Notes under the pieces: model-generated
Seen by the model: only the letters and a program-made list of their open reading frames with translations
What the model was told of the DNA's origin: nothing
The model's database searches: none
Shown: positions 42,533-51,366 of the stretch, piece by piece
Layout: each line of letters starts with the position of its first letter
How positions within the stretch are numbered: the first letter of the stretch is position 1
Program-made: the position numbers and the translations under genes
Assembly (NCBI RefSeq): GCF_014837145.1
Contig: NZ_JACYFS010000001.1
Span: forward strand, 1,364,001 to 1,428,000
Reading direction: 5' to 3'
Source: Chryseobacterium caseinilyticum
GTDB lineage: Bacteria; Bacteroidota; Bacteroidia; Flavobacteriales; Weeksellaceae
Length of the DNA stretch: 64,000 nucleotides

Positions 42533-43522
42533 ATGACAAAAAAGACACTGAATCAAATTTTCTCAATTCTACTTGTTGCTACTTTTGTGCTCCTGTCCTG
42601 TGAGAACAAAAAGGAGAAGACTACTGAAAACTCAGTAATAGAAAATCCACAAAAGGAAATTCGGTCACCAATAATTCCTACCCATAAAAGCGCATTAAGA
42701 CCTGATGAAACTATTGAACTCGAAAAAATTTATACTGATACCATACAGTTTGTCAGCTTTAATGACAATGGGGATGACTGGCTTTTCGTCGTAAAGAAAA
42801 ATAATGATACAGTAAGTTTGATTTACAACAAAGACAATCCGGAATTCACCCGTGGAGACGAACTGGAGATCAAATGGAAAATGGACAGTCTGAGGCCGGC
42901 AGGTGATCCTGAGTATTTGGATTACAGCGAATATTTAATCTCAGCAAAAGTGATCAGACCGTTGACATTAGTCAATAAGAAAATAAAATTTTTGTGGCGG
43001 AAAATGCAGTATGATAAGAATTTAGAAACTGAGGTTAGTACAGTTATTCTAAATGAAAATTATATAAAATACATTTCAGATCCGGAGAAAGCTGCTTTGG
43101 CTTACGTTGCGACATTCATTGGTAATGACTGCACATGGGACGGAAAAGCAAACGATAACATGAGCAATTTGAAATGTAAAATTCTGAGCTCACTGAATTT
43201 AGGCTATCAGTGTTCCGAACAACACTTAGGTTTTCTCCGATCTTGGTTTAGAAATGATAAAATGATTTTAAAAGAGTTGGAAAACTGTCCTAAAATTCCC
43301 AATGGAGCGACCGTTCAGGATACTTTTAACGAAATTAATTTAGAAGTTTCCGGAAATAATATCAATGTTTTCTTCAAAGCAAACGGAGTTAATTTAAGAG
43401 AAGAGAAATCCTGGGAATGGACTGAGAAACATTTCTTTGAGTTAAAAAGAAACGAATTAGTACTTTTGAAAAAAGAAATTTCACCCGTTAAACATAGTGA
43501 TTTAAAAATGAAAGAAAATTAA
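42533..43522 (+). CDS. Unrecognised lipoprotein
   Basis: A 329-residue lipoprotein (LVATFVLLSCENKK, Cys at about 24). The N-terminal half of the mature part looks beta-rich (IQFVSFNDNGDDWLFVVKK), the second half (YIKYISDPEKAALAYVATFIGNDCTWDGKA...) is mixed and holds three cysteines (near 200, 215 and 227). No named family. It is nine bases from the upstream gene and 38 from the next. Confidence 0.62.
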   Translation: MTKKTLNQIFSILLVATFVLLSCENKKEKTTENSVIENPQKEIRSPIIPTHKSALRPDETIELEKIYTDTIQFVSFNDNGDDWLFVVKKNNDTVSLIYNKDNPEFTRGDELEIKWKMDSLRPAGDPEYLDYSEYLISAKVIRPLTLVNKKIKFLWRKMQYDKNLETEVSTVILNENYIKYISDPEKAALAYVATFIGNDCTWDGKANDNMSNLKCKILSSLNLGYQCSEQHLGFLRSWFRNDKMILKELENCPKIPNGATVQDTFNEINLEVSGNNINVFFKANGVNLREEKSWEWTEKHFFELKRNELVLLKKEISPVKHSDLKMKEN

Positions 43523-43560
43523 GGAAATTAAACAAATAACAAGTCAAACCGATCACACAA

Positions 43561-44565
43561 ATGAAAGCAGTAATTACACTATCAGTCTTTTTAATTTTCC
43601 TTTTTTCCTGCAAAAAAGAGAAAGTTGCCTCAGCTGAAAACATCCCTGTTTCCGATAAAAATTTAATTAAAAAAAAACTCGATTCACTCCAGAGTCAAAG
43701 CATTTTTATTCAGGAAAATAAAGATTTCTTAACAAGAATCTGGGTAAAAAGCAACGAAAAACGAGGCAATTATTTCTACTCGGATACTTTAAATATCCTG
43801 AAGATTTCAAAGTATGAGTTTGCCGAGCAAAAATTAAATCTGAGTAGAGAAATTGATTTAGAAAATGCAGAATGGGCTTACCTGGAAATAGACAGCACAA
43901 CCATCAAAACCATGAAAATAGGTAAAATGAATTATCTTTTTCTTACCCATCAAGTCTCAAACATGGGAAAAGCAATGAACGAGATAAGTGTAAATTTCTC
44001 TATGATTAATATGGACAATATTGCAGACAACTTCAGTTTACAGTACTATGGTTATCCTTCAGATTACTGTAACGGGTGCATTCGCGGAAATTTCGGGGAA
44101 AACTCTAAACTGAAATCATCTGCATTTGCAAAAACTGTGCTTCATCAATATGCGCGTACTTCCAAATTTATTTACCATCCATCAGATGAAGAAAAAAACA
44201 TTACTCATTACAAGAATTTTGGCGAGAAATGGGAAAAAGATAATGCTACGGATAATAATTTCGGAGCAGGATATGCAATCATTCCCGATATCATTTACTC
44301 AACCTATTATGATGAAAATCTATTTAAACTTACATCGGCAAGCGAAGAATTTGTAGAAAATGAAAACTACAAAGTTCAATCTATTTTCCGAGGAAATCTT
44401 GTAGGATTTGATAAAAAGAAAAGAAAGTATTTTCCGGTCATTGTTGAAAGCTGCTCCCATTTCTGCAACAAAAATATTGAGTTTGTGGATGCGCAAACAT
44501 TAAAAATTACGTATGAGGATGATCAGTCTTTTGAGATTAATTTGAATAAGATTGTATTTAAATAA
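43561..44565 (+). CDS. Unrecognised lipoprotein
   Basis: A 334-residue lipoprotein (LSVFLIFLFSCKKEK, Cys at about residue 17). The mature protein has a CNGC motif (YCNGCIRGNFG) and a later CSHFC pair (ESCSHFCNK), so it could bind a metal or form disulfides. The remainder is beta-rich. Last of the four-gene envelope cluster; a weak hairpin follows at once. Confidence 0.62.
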   Translation: MKAVITLSVFLIFLFSCKKEKVASAENIPVSDKNLIKKKLDSLQSQSIFIQENKDFLTRIWVKSNEKRGNYFYSDTLNILKISKYEFAEQKLNLSREIDLENAEWAYLEIDSTTIKTMKIGKMNYLFLTHQVSNMGKAMNEISVNFSMINMDNIADNFSLQYYGYPSDYCNGCIRGNFGENSKLKSSAFAKTVLHQYARTSKFIYHPSDEEKNITHYKNFGEKWEKDNATDNNFGAGYAIIPDIIYSTYYDENLFKLTSASEEFVENENYKVQSIFRGNLVGFDKKKRKYFPVIVESCSHFCNKNIEFVDAQTLKITYEDDQSFEINLNKIVFK

Positions 44566-44566
44566 A

Positions 44567-44590
44567 AATCATCCCATTTCTGAGATGATT
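44567..44590 (+). terminator. Weak hairpin after the lipoprotein cluster
   Basis: AATCATC (44567-44573) pairs with GATGATT (44584-44590) over a 10-base loop; the stem is only 7 bp and no long T run follows, so termination is uncertain. Confidence 0.35.
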
Positions 44591-44699
44591 CAATTATAAA
44601 AAAACGTATATGAAGTGAATGTGTTTGGTTTCGTTTACAAAACTACGCCACTTTCACAGCACTTTCATCAGTGATTTCACTAGATCTTTACCGTAAAAA

Positions 44700-44800
44700 C
44701 ACGGTAAAAATTCAATATTTAAGATTTAAGATTCAAAATTCTTTATTTGAGTTTTAAAATTTGAAATTTAAAATTCACTATTGACAATTAACAATTCACT
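44700..44800. repeat. AT-rich phrase repeat tract
   Basis: Recurring words ATTTAAGATTTAAGATTCAAAA, TTTTAAAATTTGAAATTTAAA and TTCACTATTGACAATTAACAATTCACTATT fill the gap before the aminopeptidase stop. The gap (44591-44801) shows no gene. Confidence 0.6.
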
Positions 44801-44801
44801 A

Positions 44802-46571
44802 TTAAAGCGGAGTGACGAGTTCCAAAAACCAATCCTTCACTTCACCTTCAAGATGCGGCTCAAGCTTTTCAGCACACGTTTTGTGATAAGCGTTTAGCCA
44901 GTTTATTTCTTCTTTAGAAAGAATATCTTTCACAATATCATTTTTGAAGAACGGACAGTATGTCAACGTTTCAAATTCATAAAAGGTTCCTGATCCCGTA
45001 GTTTCAGACTCTTTTACGGCAATCAGATTTTCATGACGGATTCCGTATTCTCCTTCCACATAATATCCCGGTTCGTTTGAAACAACCATTCCTACAAGCA
45101 ATTCCTGTGGGTTTAAATCTTTTCTGATGTTTTGCGGACCTTCATGTACATTCATAAAACTTCCCACACCGTGCCCGGTTCCATGATTGTAATCTTTTCC
45201 GTTCATCCAAAGCGGAAGTCTGGCAATCGCATCCAACTGTACGCCTTTTGTTCCTTTCGGAAATTTCGCCATTGACAAACGGATCATTCCCTGCAAAACT
45301 AAAGTTGAATTGATTCTAAATTCTTCAGAAACCGCTCCCAGTGCCAAAGTTCTGGTAATATCTGTCGTACCTTCAAGATACTGACCGCCGGAATCCACAA
45401 GAATACTCGCATCGTTGGTCACCTCATTGCTTCCTTCCGCTTTCGCAGAATAATGAATAACGGCACCATTATTTTTATATCCGATAATACTTCCGAAACT
45501 TTCTCCCACAAAATTTTCTCCCGCAGCACGGAAATTTTTCAGTTTCTGTCCGATTGAATACTCATTCATCGTTTCTTTTCCTGCAGAATGAGTCAGCCAA
45601 TAAAGAAATTTCACCATCGCAACACCATCTCGCACCATCACTTTTCTGAAACCTTCCAGCTCCGTTTCGTTTTTCTGAGCTTTCATCAGATTTCCCGGCA
45701 CAGCTCCTTTTATAAATTCATTATCAATTTTTAAAGCTTCAAAAATCGACTGATTGCTGTTGGGAGAAACCAGAACTTTCTGACCTTTCACATTTTTTAA
45801 ATGATTGTAAAATTCTTCATAAGGCATCATTTTCACCCACGCTTCGTCCATTTGCTTTCTGCTTTCAACGTCGAGTTTTTCAAGATCAGTGAACAGATGT
45901 GCATCGTTTTTCGTGATGATGATGTAGCCTAAAAATACAGGATTGCTTTCCACATCACTTCCTCTCAGATTTAATGTCCATGCTACATCATCAAGACTTG
46001 AAATAATATGAACCGATACTTCCTGTTCTTCCATTTTTTGACGGATGGCAGCGATTTTATCAGTCACAGACTTTCCTGCTCTTTCGATAGGATGGGTATA
46101 AATTGGATTTTTTGAAGGCGTTCCTCTTTCTTTCCAAACCTGTTTTAATAAGGGAAGATCAATTAAGTTTAAATTTTTTGCATTCAGTTTTTGATATAAA
46201 AGTTCCCAGTTGGAATGGGATGTTGCCACAGCATTCACCGCAACTTTACCGTTTTCGGGAATCTCAGAAATAATCCAGTCGATATAATTTGGCGTGCCTT
46301 CCATTCCGTCTTTGAAAAGGTCGATTCCTGATCCCTCCAGTTCAATGGGAGCCTGCGTGAAATACCGTCCGTCTGTCCAGAGTCCGCCTTTATCTTTTGT
46401 AATTACCACAAAACCTGCTGAACCCAGAAAACCTGACAACCAGGCTCTTTCCTGCCATTCTTCAGGTAAATATTCACTCATATGAGGATCTGCAGAATAT
46501 ACTATAAATGCATCAACATTATTTTTCTGCATCTCTTCACGAAGTGCAGCCACTTTTTCCTTTGAAGTCAT
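44802..46571 (-). CDS. Aminopeptidase P family (Xaa-Pro) metallopeptidase
   Basis: The 589-residue enzyme has three domains: two creatinase-like N-terminal domains (about residues 1-310) and a C-terminal pita-bread catalytic domain. Metal ligands are visible: Asp in LVDSGGQY (about 413) and Asp in TTDITRT (about 424), His in HGTGHGVGSFM (about 482-492), Glu in NEPGYY (about 518-523) and in HENL. The length fits the large (eukaryotic-like cytosolic) aminopeptidase P class, which removes the N-terminal residue before proline. No signal peptide, so it acts in the cytoplasm. Single-gene unit. Confidence 0.94.
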   Translation of the reverse strand: MTSKEKVAALREEMQKNNVDAFIVYSADPHMSEYLPEEWQERAWLSGFLGSAGFVVITKDKGGLWTDGRYFTQAPIELEGSGIDLFKDGMEGTPNYIDWIISEIPENGKVAVNAVATSHSNWELLYQKLNAKNLNLIDLPLLKQVWKERGTPSKNPIYTHPIERAGKSVTDKIAAIRQKMEEQEVSVHIISSLDDVAWTLNLRGSDVESNPVFLGYIIITKNDAHLFTDLEKLDVESRKQMDEAWVKMMPYEEFYNHLKNVKGQKVLVSPNSNQSIFEALKIDNEFIKGAVPGNLMKAQKNETELEGFRKVMVRDGVAMVKFLYWLTHSAGKETMNEYSIGQKLKNFRAAGENFVGESFGSIIGYKNNGAVIHYSAKAEGSNEVTNDASILVDSGGQYLEGTTDITRTLALGAVSEEFRINSTLVLQGMIRLSMAKFPKGTKGVQLDAIARLPLWMNGKDYNHGTGHGVGSFMNVHEGPQNIRKDLNPQELLVGMVVSNEPGYYVEGEYGIRHENLIAVKESETTGSGTFYEFETLTYCPFFKNDIVKDILSKEEINWLNAYHKTCAEKLEPHLEGEVKDWFLELVTPL

Positions 46572-46902
46572 TATCTATTTATTTTTAAAAACGTGAAGTT
46601 ACGGATTTTTGGGAATAAAATATGGAAGTTGGTTACGGGATACGAGCTTCGGGATACGGACCCACAGTTTAAGGGTTACGGTTTGAGATTGAGGAAATGA
46701 TGTAAAATTACTTTTAAGATGTGATCAATTATTACTTAAAAAAAACACCGAAGCACAGATTCTCTTAAAAATAAAATACTTCGTTCAGAAACTTCCATCT
46801 CCTACCTCCCTATTTCCCTCGTCCAGCACCCATCATCCAACACCCAACACACAGACATACCACACAGATTCATTTTGGAAAGATTATTGTAATGCTATAT
46901 TT
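46572..46902. other. Gap with phrase repeats
   Basis: Contains GGGATACGAGCTTCGGGATACGG (46638-46660, a GGGATACG word twice), then at 46795-46860 a tract of C-rich, G-poor words (CTCCTACCTCCCTATTTCCC, CACCCATCATCCAACACCCAAC). No gene or RNA seen. Confidence 0.5.
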
Positions 46903-47340
46903 ATGAAAACGCAGAATTACCAGAATCACCGAAAATTTTATGCTCCCCATCATTTTATTTATCTCCCTTTAGTAATTTTTTTACAGGGCTTTGGGGTTTA
47001 TAAAATTTTCAATGATTCTGTAAATCAACTTATGTGGATTCTATTTTCGGCTGTTATTTTCTTGATTTTATTTTTGGCAGTTATGGTCCGTCAGCATTAT
47101 GCTTTGGGACTTCAAAACCGCATTGTAAGATTGGAATTTAAACAGAGGTATTTCGAATTATTCAGTTTAAGGTCTGATAAAGTAGAAGAAAAATTAAACT
47201 TCAGTCAGATTGCAGCATTACGGTTTGCGTACGACGATGAATTTAAAATTCTTCTTGAAAAAGCTTTAAAGGAAAATCTTTCTGGCGACGAAATCAAAAA
47301 ATCAATAACAAACTGGAGAGCAGATGAACACAGGATTTGA
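46903..47340 (+). CDS. DUF6526-like two-helix membrane protein
   Basis: A 145-residue protein: a short N-terminal part (QNYQNHRKFYAPHHFIYLP), two transmembrane helices (about residues 20-33 and 44-60) and a cytoplasmic helical tail (RQHYALGLQNRIVRLEFKQRYFELF) ending ITNWRADEHRI. The start and tail match the DUF6526 family of Bacteroidota as I recall it. Function unknown. Confidence 0.7.
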   Translation: MKTQNYQNHRKFYAPHHFIYLPLVIFLQGFGVYKIFNDSVNQLMWILFSAVIFLILFLAVMVRQHYALGLQNRIVRLEFKQRYFELFSLRSDKVEEKLNFSQIAALRFAYDDEFKILLEKALKENLSGDEIKKSITNWRADEHRI

Positions 47341-47372
47341 AATTTGAGGTTTGAAATTTGAGATTTCAAAAA
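47336..47372. repeat. AT-rich phrase repeat
   Basis: GATTTGAAATTTGAGGTTTG and AAATTTGAGATTTCAAAAAC run directly on from the stop codon of the DUF6526-like gene, as if the repeat had been inserted at its end. Confidence 0.55.
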
Positions 47373-47444
47373 CGCAAAAAATTTTACATCCTGCATCAAA
47401 CATCCGTCACCCAACAATACTATAAATATCAAAAATAAATTATT

Positions 47445-47612
47445 ATGAAAAAGCTAAGTTTCTTATTTATGTCTCTATTTGGTTTAATGCTTCTTACAAG
47501 CTGCGAAGCCATTGAAACAATTTTTAAAGCAGGAATGTGGTGGGGAATCATCGTTGCTGTCGGAATTATAGGTGTAATCTTATGGTTATTCTCTAGGGGT
47601 AAAAACTCATAA
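47445..47612 (+). CDS. Small 55-residue lipoprotein/membrane protein
   Basis: A short gene from ATG 47445 to TAA 47612. The product has a lipoprotein signal (LFGLMLLTSCEAIE; Cys19) and then a second hydrophobic helix (WWGIIVAVGIIGVILWLFS), ending in a short basic tail. Such proteins are widespread in Flavobacteriia and frequently carry unreliable names. The ATG is in an A-rich context and the frame ends 9 bases before the topoisomerase gene, so they may be co-transcribed. Confidence 0.75.
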   Translation: MKKLSFLFMSLFGLMLLTSCEAIETIFKAGMWWGIIVAVGIIGVILWLFSRGKNS

Positions 47613-47621
47613 TCTGTTGAT

Positions 47622-48725
47622 ATGGAAAATTCAGATCTTGAAATTATTTCACATCTAAAACCTTCCAGGATCATAAAAATCATGAAAGATCCGGTGGCTT
47701 CTGCAAAGGCTGTAAATTTGATTTACACTTCCGATGCAGAAGCTTCCGGTATTATTCGCCGTAAAAGAGGAAAGAAATTTCAGTATTTCAAGGGTGATGA
47801 GAGAGTGAAAGATAAAGAAGAAATCAAACGCATCAACAGTCTGGTCATTCCACCGGCCTGGGAAAATGTGTGGATTTGTGCTTTAGACAACGGTCATCTT
47901 CAGGCGACAGGTTTTGATATTAAAAACCGAAAACAATACCGCTACCATCCACTTTGGAGTGCTTTAAGAAACCACACGAAATTTTACAGAATGCTTCAGT
48001 TCGGTTACGCCTTACCCGAAATCCGTCTGCAGCTTGAGAAAGATTTGGCTTTGAAAACCTTTGAGAAGCGGAAAATCATGGCCTTGATTGTCAGTTTAAT
48101 GCAACGTACCAACATCCGTATTGGCAACAATATTTATGAGAAACTGTATGGCTCATTTGGTTTGACAACCTTGAAAGAAAAGCACGTAAAGGTAGATGGT
48201 CAGAAGATTAATTTTTCATTTAAAGGAAAAAAAGGAGTGATGCACAACGTCAATCTGAAAAGCAAAAGACTGGCAAAACTAATCATGAAATGCAAGGAAA
48301 TTCCCGGGAAAGAACTTTTCCAATATCTTGATGATGAAGGAAACAGACATTCAATCGATTCCGGAATGGTAAATGATTACATCAAAGAATTAAGCGGAGA
48401 GGATTTTACTGCAAAAGATTTCAGAACCTGGTCTGGAACTGTAAATGCTTTGATCGCTTTTAAAGAAATCGGTTACGCTGAAAATAATACCCAGTACAAA
48501 AAGAAAGTAAAAGCTGCTCTGGATATTGTTGCCGAACATCTCGGAAATACCAGTACTGTCTGTAGAAAATATTACGTTCACCCTTTAGTCATCAACCTTT
48601 ACGAAAACAATACCATCAAAAAATACCTTGATGAACTTGAAGTTATAGAAGAAAATGATGGAAAAGCAGGACTTACACACGAGGAAAAATTAGTTTTAAA
48701 AATTCTGGAAACAGAGAAAATGTGA
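47622..48725 (+). CDS. Type IB DNA topoisomerase
   Basis: The 367-residue enzyme is a poxvirus-like topoisomerase IB that relaxes supercoils through a 3'-phosphotyrosyl intermediate. The N-terminal domain has FQYFKGDERVKD and VIPPAWENVWIC; the catalytic pieces are Arg in QRTNIRIGNNIY, Lys in SFKGKKGV, Arg in FRTWSGT and the active-site Tyr in the segment VCRKYYVHPLV near residue 320. Length and order are normal for bacterial topoisomerase IB. The family is common in Bacteroidota but dispensable in many bacteria. Confidence 0.92.
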   Translation: MENSDLEIISHLKPSRIIKIMKDPVASAKAVNLIYTSDAEASGIIRRKRGKKFQYFKGDERVKDKEEIKRINSLVIPPAWENVWICALDNGHLQATGFDIKNRKQYRYHPLWSALRNHTKFYRMLQFGYALPEIRLQLEKDLALKTFEKRKIMALIVSLMQRTNIRIGNNIYEKLYGSFGLTTLKEKHVKVDGQKINFSFKGKKGVMHNVNLKSKRLAKLIMKCKEIPGKELFQYLDDEGNRHSIDSGMVNDYIKELSGEDFTAKDFRTWSGTVNALIAFKEIGYAENNTQYKKKVKAALDIVAEHLGNTSTVCRKYYVHPLVINLYENNTIKKYLDELEVIEENDGKAGLTHEEKLVLKILETEKM

Positions 48726-48940
48726 GAAAGTGAATTGTGAATGGTCAATTCGCTTCGCATGTCAATTTTCCAATTCATTGGATCATTTATTGGAACAGAT
48801 TGAATCATTAAAATTTTTGAGCTGATAAGATTATTTACGTTTCAGATAAACCTAAATTTAGCGGTCTGCATAATATATCTGCGGATATTATCTTAAACCA
48901 CCTTAACTATTTCATAATCGTAACGGTGAAAATTCACTAT
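48726..48940. other. Gap without recognised gene
   Basis: Begins with phrase-like sequence (GTGAATTGTGAATGGTCAATT, 48731-48751) and has AT-rich filler after that; no gene, tRNA or strong hairpin is visible. Confidence 0.45.
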
Positions 48941-49002
48941 TCACTTGCAAAGCAAAATTCACAATTGACCGTTTCACTTGCAAAGCAAAATTCACCATTG
49001 AC
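48941..49002. repeat. 29-bp direct repeat, two copies
   Basis: Copy one at 48941-48969 and copy two at 48974-49002 share TCACTTGCAAAGCAAAATTC and the following 9 bases with one difference; the period is 33 bases and the spacer only 4, so it is not a CRISPR array. It lies just upstream of the pruA promoter. Confidence 0.85.
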
Positions 49003-49030
49003 ATCCGTTCATCATAAATTTTAAAAGTTG

Positions 49031-49038
49031 TAAATTTG
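49031..49038 (+). promoter_or_regulatory. -7 element of pruA
   Basis: TAAATTTG matches TAnnTTTG exactly, 31 bases before the ATG. Confidence 0.65.
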
Positions 49039-49069
49039 TAAAACAGCAAAATAAAACAATACAACTTAT

Positions 49070-50695
49070 ATGTCAAAAGCAATTTCGCAAGTACCATTTG
49101 CAGTAAATGAGCCGGTAACTTCTTACGAACCGGGATCAGCAGAAGTAAAATCTCTTCTTGCAACTTACAAAAAAATGTGGGCAGAAAAGACAGAAATCCC
49201 AATGGTTATCAACGGTAAAGAAGTAAAAACAGGCGATACTGTTCAGCTTCAGTCACCTCAGGATCATGCACACGATTTCGGTTTTTATCATAAAGGAACG
49301 ATGCAACATGTAGACGATGCCATCAACTCTGCTTTAGCAGCAAAAAAACAGTGGAACGAGCTTGGATGGGAACACCGTGCAGCAATTTTCTTAAAGGCAG
49401 CTGATCTTTTGGCGGGACCTTACAGAGACGTTATCAACGCAGCAACAATGATCGGACAGTCTAAAAATGTTCATCAGACTGAAATTGATGCCGCTTGTGA
49501 ATTCATTGATTTCTTAAGATTCAACGTAGAATTTATGACTGAAATGTATTCTGAGCAACCGGTTTCTGACGCAGGAATCTGGAACAGAGTAGAATACAGA
49601 CCATTGGAAGGATTCTGTTTTGCAGTAACTCCATTCAACTTTACTGCAATCTCCGGGAACTTGCCAACCTGTATGGCTATGCTTGGAAACGTAGTGGTTT
49701 GGAAGCCTTCAGACAAACAGATCTATTCTGCAAAAGTGATCATGGATGTTTTAATCGAAGCAGGGCTTCCTGCCGGAGTGATCAACATGATTTTTACAGA
49801 CGGAAAAGAAACTGCTGAAAAAGTAATGGCTCACAGAGATTTTGCCGGACTTCACTTTACAGGTTCTACAAAAGTTTTCCAGGGAATGTGGAAAATGATT
49901 GGAGATAATATTCATAACTACAGAACGTACCCGAGAATCGTTGGAGAAACTGGCGGAAAAGATTTCGTTATCGCTCACCCTTCTGCAAATGTAGAAGCAG
50001 TTGCTACAGGTTTAGTAAGAGGTTCTTTCGAATATCAGGGACAGAAATGTTCTGCAGCTTCAAGAGCTTACATTCCAAAATCGCTCTGGGCTGATGTGAA
50101 AAAAGCGATGGAAACTCAGATTTCATCTATTAAAGTGGGTTCTCCTGAAGATCCTTCGAACTTCGTGAATGCAGTAATTGATAAAAATTCTTTCGAAAAA
50201 TGCAAAGGTTACATCGACAGAGCAAACGCTTCAGATGTTGCCAATGTTGTGATCGGCGGTAAAACTGATGATTCTAAAGGCTGGTTTGTACACCCAACGG
50301 TTATCGAAACTACAGATTCTCAGTACGAAAGTATGGTTGAAGAAATTTTTGGTCCTATCCTGTCTGTTTTCGTTTATGAAGACGCTGACTGGGCAGAAAC
50401 TTTAAAAGTGGTGGATTCTTCTTCTCCTTATTCATTGACTGGTTCAGTTTTCGCTCAGGACAGATATGCTGTAAGTCAAGCTTTCAAAGCACTGGAAAAT
50501 GCATCAGGAAACTTCTATATTAATGATAAACCGACAGGCGCAGTTGTTGGTCAGCAACCTTTCGGTGGAGGAAGAGCTTCAGGAACAAACGACAAAGCAG
50601 GTTCTAAAATGAACTTACTGAGATGGACTTCTGTAAGATCGATTAAAGAAACTTTTGTTTCTCCAAAAGATTATAAATATCCATATTTGGGATAA
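49070..50695 (+). CDS. pruA: L-glutamate gamma-semialdehyde dehydrogenase
   Basis: The 541-residue aldehyde dehydrogenase oxidises glutamate semialdehyde (from proline) to glutamate with NAD. The N-terminal QVPFAVNEPVTSYEPGS is typical of the eukaryotic-like P5C dehydrogenase class. The active site has the Glu in IVGETGGKD (about residue 288), the nucleophile Cys in YQGQKCSAASRAY (about 326) and PFGGGRASGTNDKAGS near 503. It acts in the cytoplasm as the second step of proline catabolism; no proline dehydrogenase (putA) gene is in the window. It is preceded by a -7 element and followed by a terminator, a single-gene unit. Confidence 0.96.
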   Translation: MSKAISQVPFAVNEPVTSYEPGSAEVKSLLATYKKMWAEKTEIPMVINGKEVKTGDTVQLQSPQDHAHDFGFYHKGTMQHVDDAINSALAAKKQWNELGWEHRAAIFLKAADLLAGPYRDVINAATMIGQSKNVHQTEIDAACEFIDFLRFNVEFMTEMYSEQPVSDAGIWNRVEYRPLEGFCFAVTPFNFTAISGNLPTCMAMLGNVVVWKPSDKQIYSAKVIMDVLIEAGLPAGVINMIFTDGKETAEKVMAHRDFAGLHFTGSTKVFQGMWKMIGDNIHNYRTYPRIVGETGGKDFVIAHPSANVEAVATGLVRGSFEYQGQKCSAASRAYIPKSLWADVKKAMETQISSIKVGSPEDPSNFVNAVIDKNSFEKCKGYIDRANASDVANVVIGGKTDDSKGWFVHPTVIETTDSQYESMVEEIFGPILSVFVYEDADWAETLKVVDSSSPYSLTGSVFAQDRYAVSQAFKALENASGNFYINDKPTGAVVGQQPFGGGRASGTNDKAGSKMNLLRWTSVRSIKETFVSPKDYKYPYLG

Positions 50696-50738
50696 ATAAT
50701 AAGTAATGCGCAATGAGAAATTTTTGTCTCATAAAAAC

Positions 50739-50770
50739 AGCCTCGGAATTTCGGTTTCGGGGCTTTTTTG
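50739..50770 (+). terminator. Rho-independent terminator of pruA
   Basis: AGCCTCG (50739-50745) pairs with CGGGGCT (50758-50764, one G-U pair) followed by TTTTTT. Confidence 0.8.
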
Positions 50771-50917
50771 TTTCAAAATTTCAGCTGAATTAAATTTTAT
50801 TGCTTGTAATTTTAACAAATTAACATTCAGGAGTTTAATTTTATCATTCTTTTAATGAACAAAAACTTTTTTCGGAATAATTCTTGAATAGTTGAAAATA
50901 CACCAAAACAAAATATT

Positions 50918-51124
50918 ATGAAAAAGTTAGTTTTAGCCGCGCTATTCGGCATTACGATTACAGCTTGCGGAACGAAGGAGTCTTCGGCAAGTACCAACAG
51001 TACAGATTCTACAGCAGCTGATAATGCTGCAAGAATGTCACCATCAACAATGGACACTGTTGTTCCGGCAGTACCAAATGACAGTGCCGTAATGAAAGCA
51101 GACTCAGCAACAACAGGACGTTAA
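50918..51124 (+). CDS. Small Ser/Thr/Ala-rich lipoprotein
   Basis: A 68-residue lipoprotein (LVLAALFGITITACGTKE; Cys17) with a mature part almost wholly of Ser, Thr, Ala, Asp and Pro (STNSTDSTAADNAARMS). It has the low-complexity look of a surface linker or spacer. It resembles the 84-residue lipoprotein at 51367 in length, composition and signal, so they may be paralogues. A hairpin terminator follows. Confidence 0.72.
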   Translation: MKKLVLAALFGITITACGTKESSASTNSTDSTAADNAARMSPSTMDTVVPAVPNDSAVMKADSATTGR

Positions 51125-51141
51125 AATTTTATTTACATAGA

Positions 51142-51174
51142 AATCTTCAGAATCTTCTGAGGATTTTTTTTTTT
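51142..51174 (+). terminator. Rho-independent terminator
   Basis: AATCTTCAGAA (51142-51152) pairs with TTCTGAGGATT (51155-51165; one wobble), then a T tract. Confidence 0.78.
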
Positions 51175-51241
51175 AAAACTATCTTTATTTATTTTCTGGC
51201 ATAAACAAAACTGAATTCTTCCCAAAGGTTGTTTACTGAAG

Positions 51242-51320
51242 TTTTACTTTTTACTTTTTACTTTTTACTTTTTACTTTTTACTTTTTACTTTTTACTTTT
51301 TACTTTTTACTTTTTACTTT
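51242..51320. repeat. TTTTTAC 7-bp tandem repeat, about 11 copies
   Basis: Ten perfect TTTTTAC units run from 51248 to 51317 with partial units at both ends (79 bases in all). The tract ends 12 bases before a canonical -7 element (51333-51340) and 46 bases before the lipoprotein start at 51367. Gain or loss of units could change promoter strength or the spacing upstream of it. Confidence 0.95.
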
Positions 51321-51332
51321 AATTAAAATGAT

Positions 51333-51340
51333 TATATTTG
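51333..51340 (+). promoter_or_regulatory. -7 element next to the tandem repeat
   Basis: TATATTTG matches TAnnTTTG exactly; the expected -33 region falls at or inside the last units of the TTTTTAC tract. Confidence 0.6.
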
Positions 51341-51366
51341 ATTAATTAACCTCACAATTATTCAAT

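Noticed and set aside
48941..49002. CRISPR-like direct repeats
   Set aside because: Only two copies with a 4-base spacer, in a phrase-repeat gap, and no cas genes are in the window.
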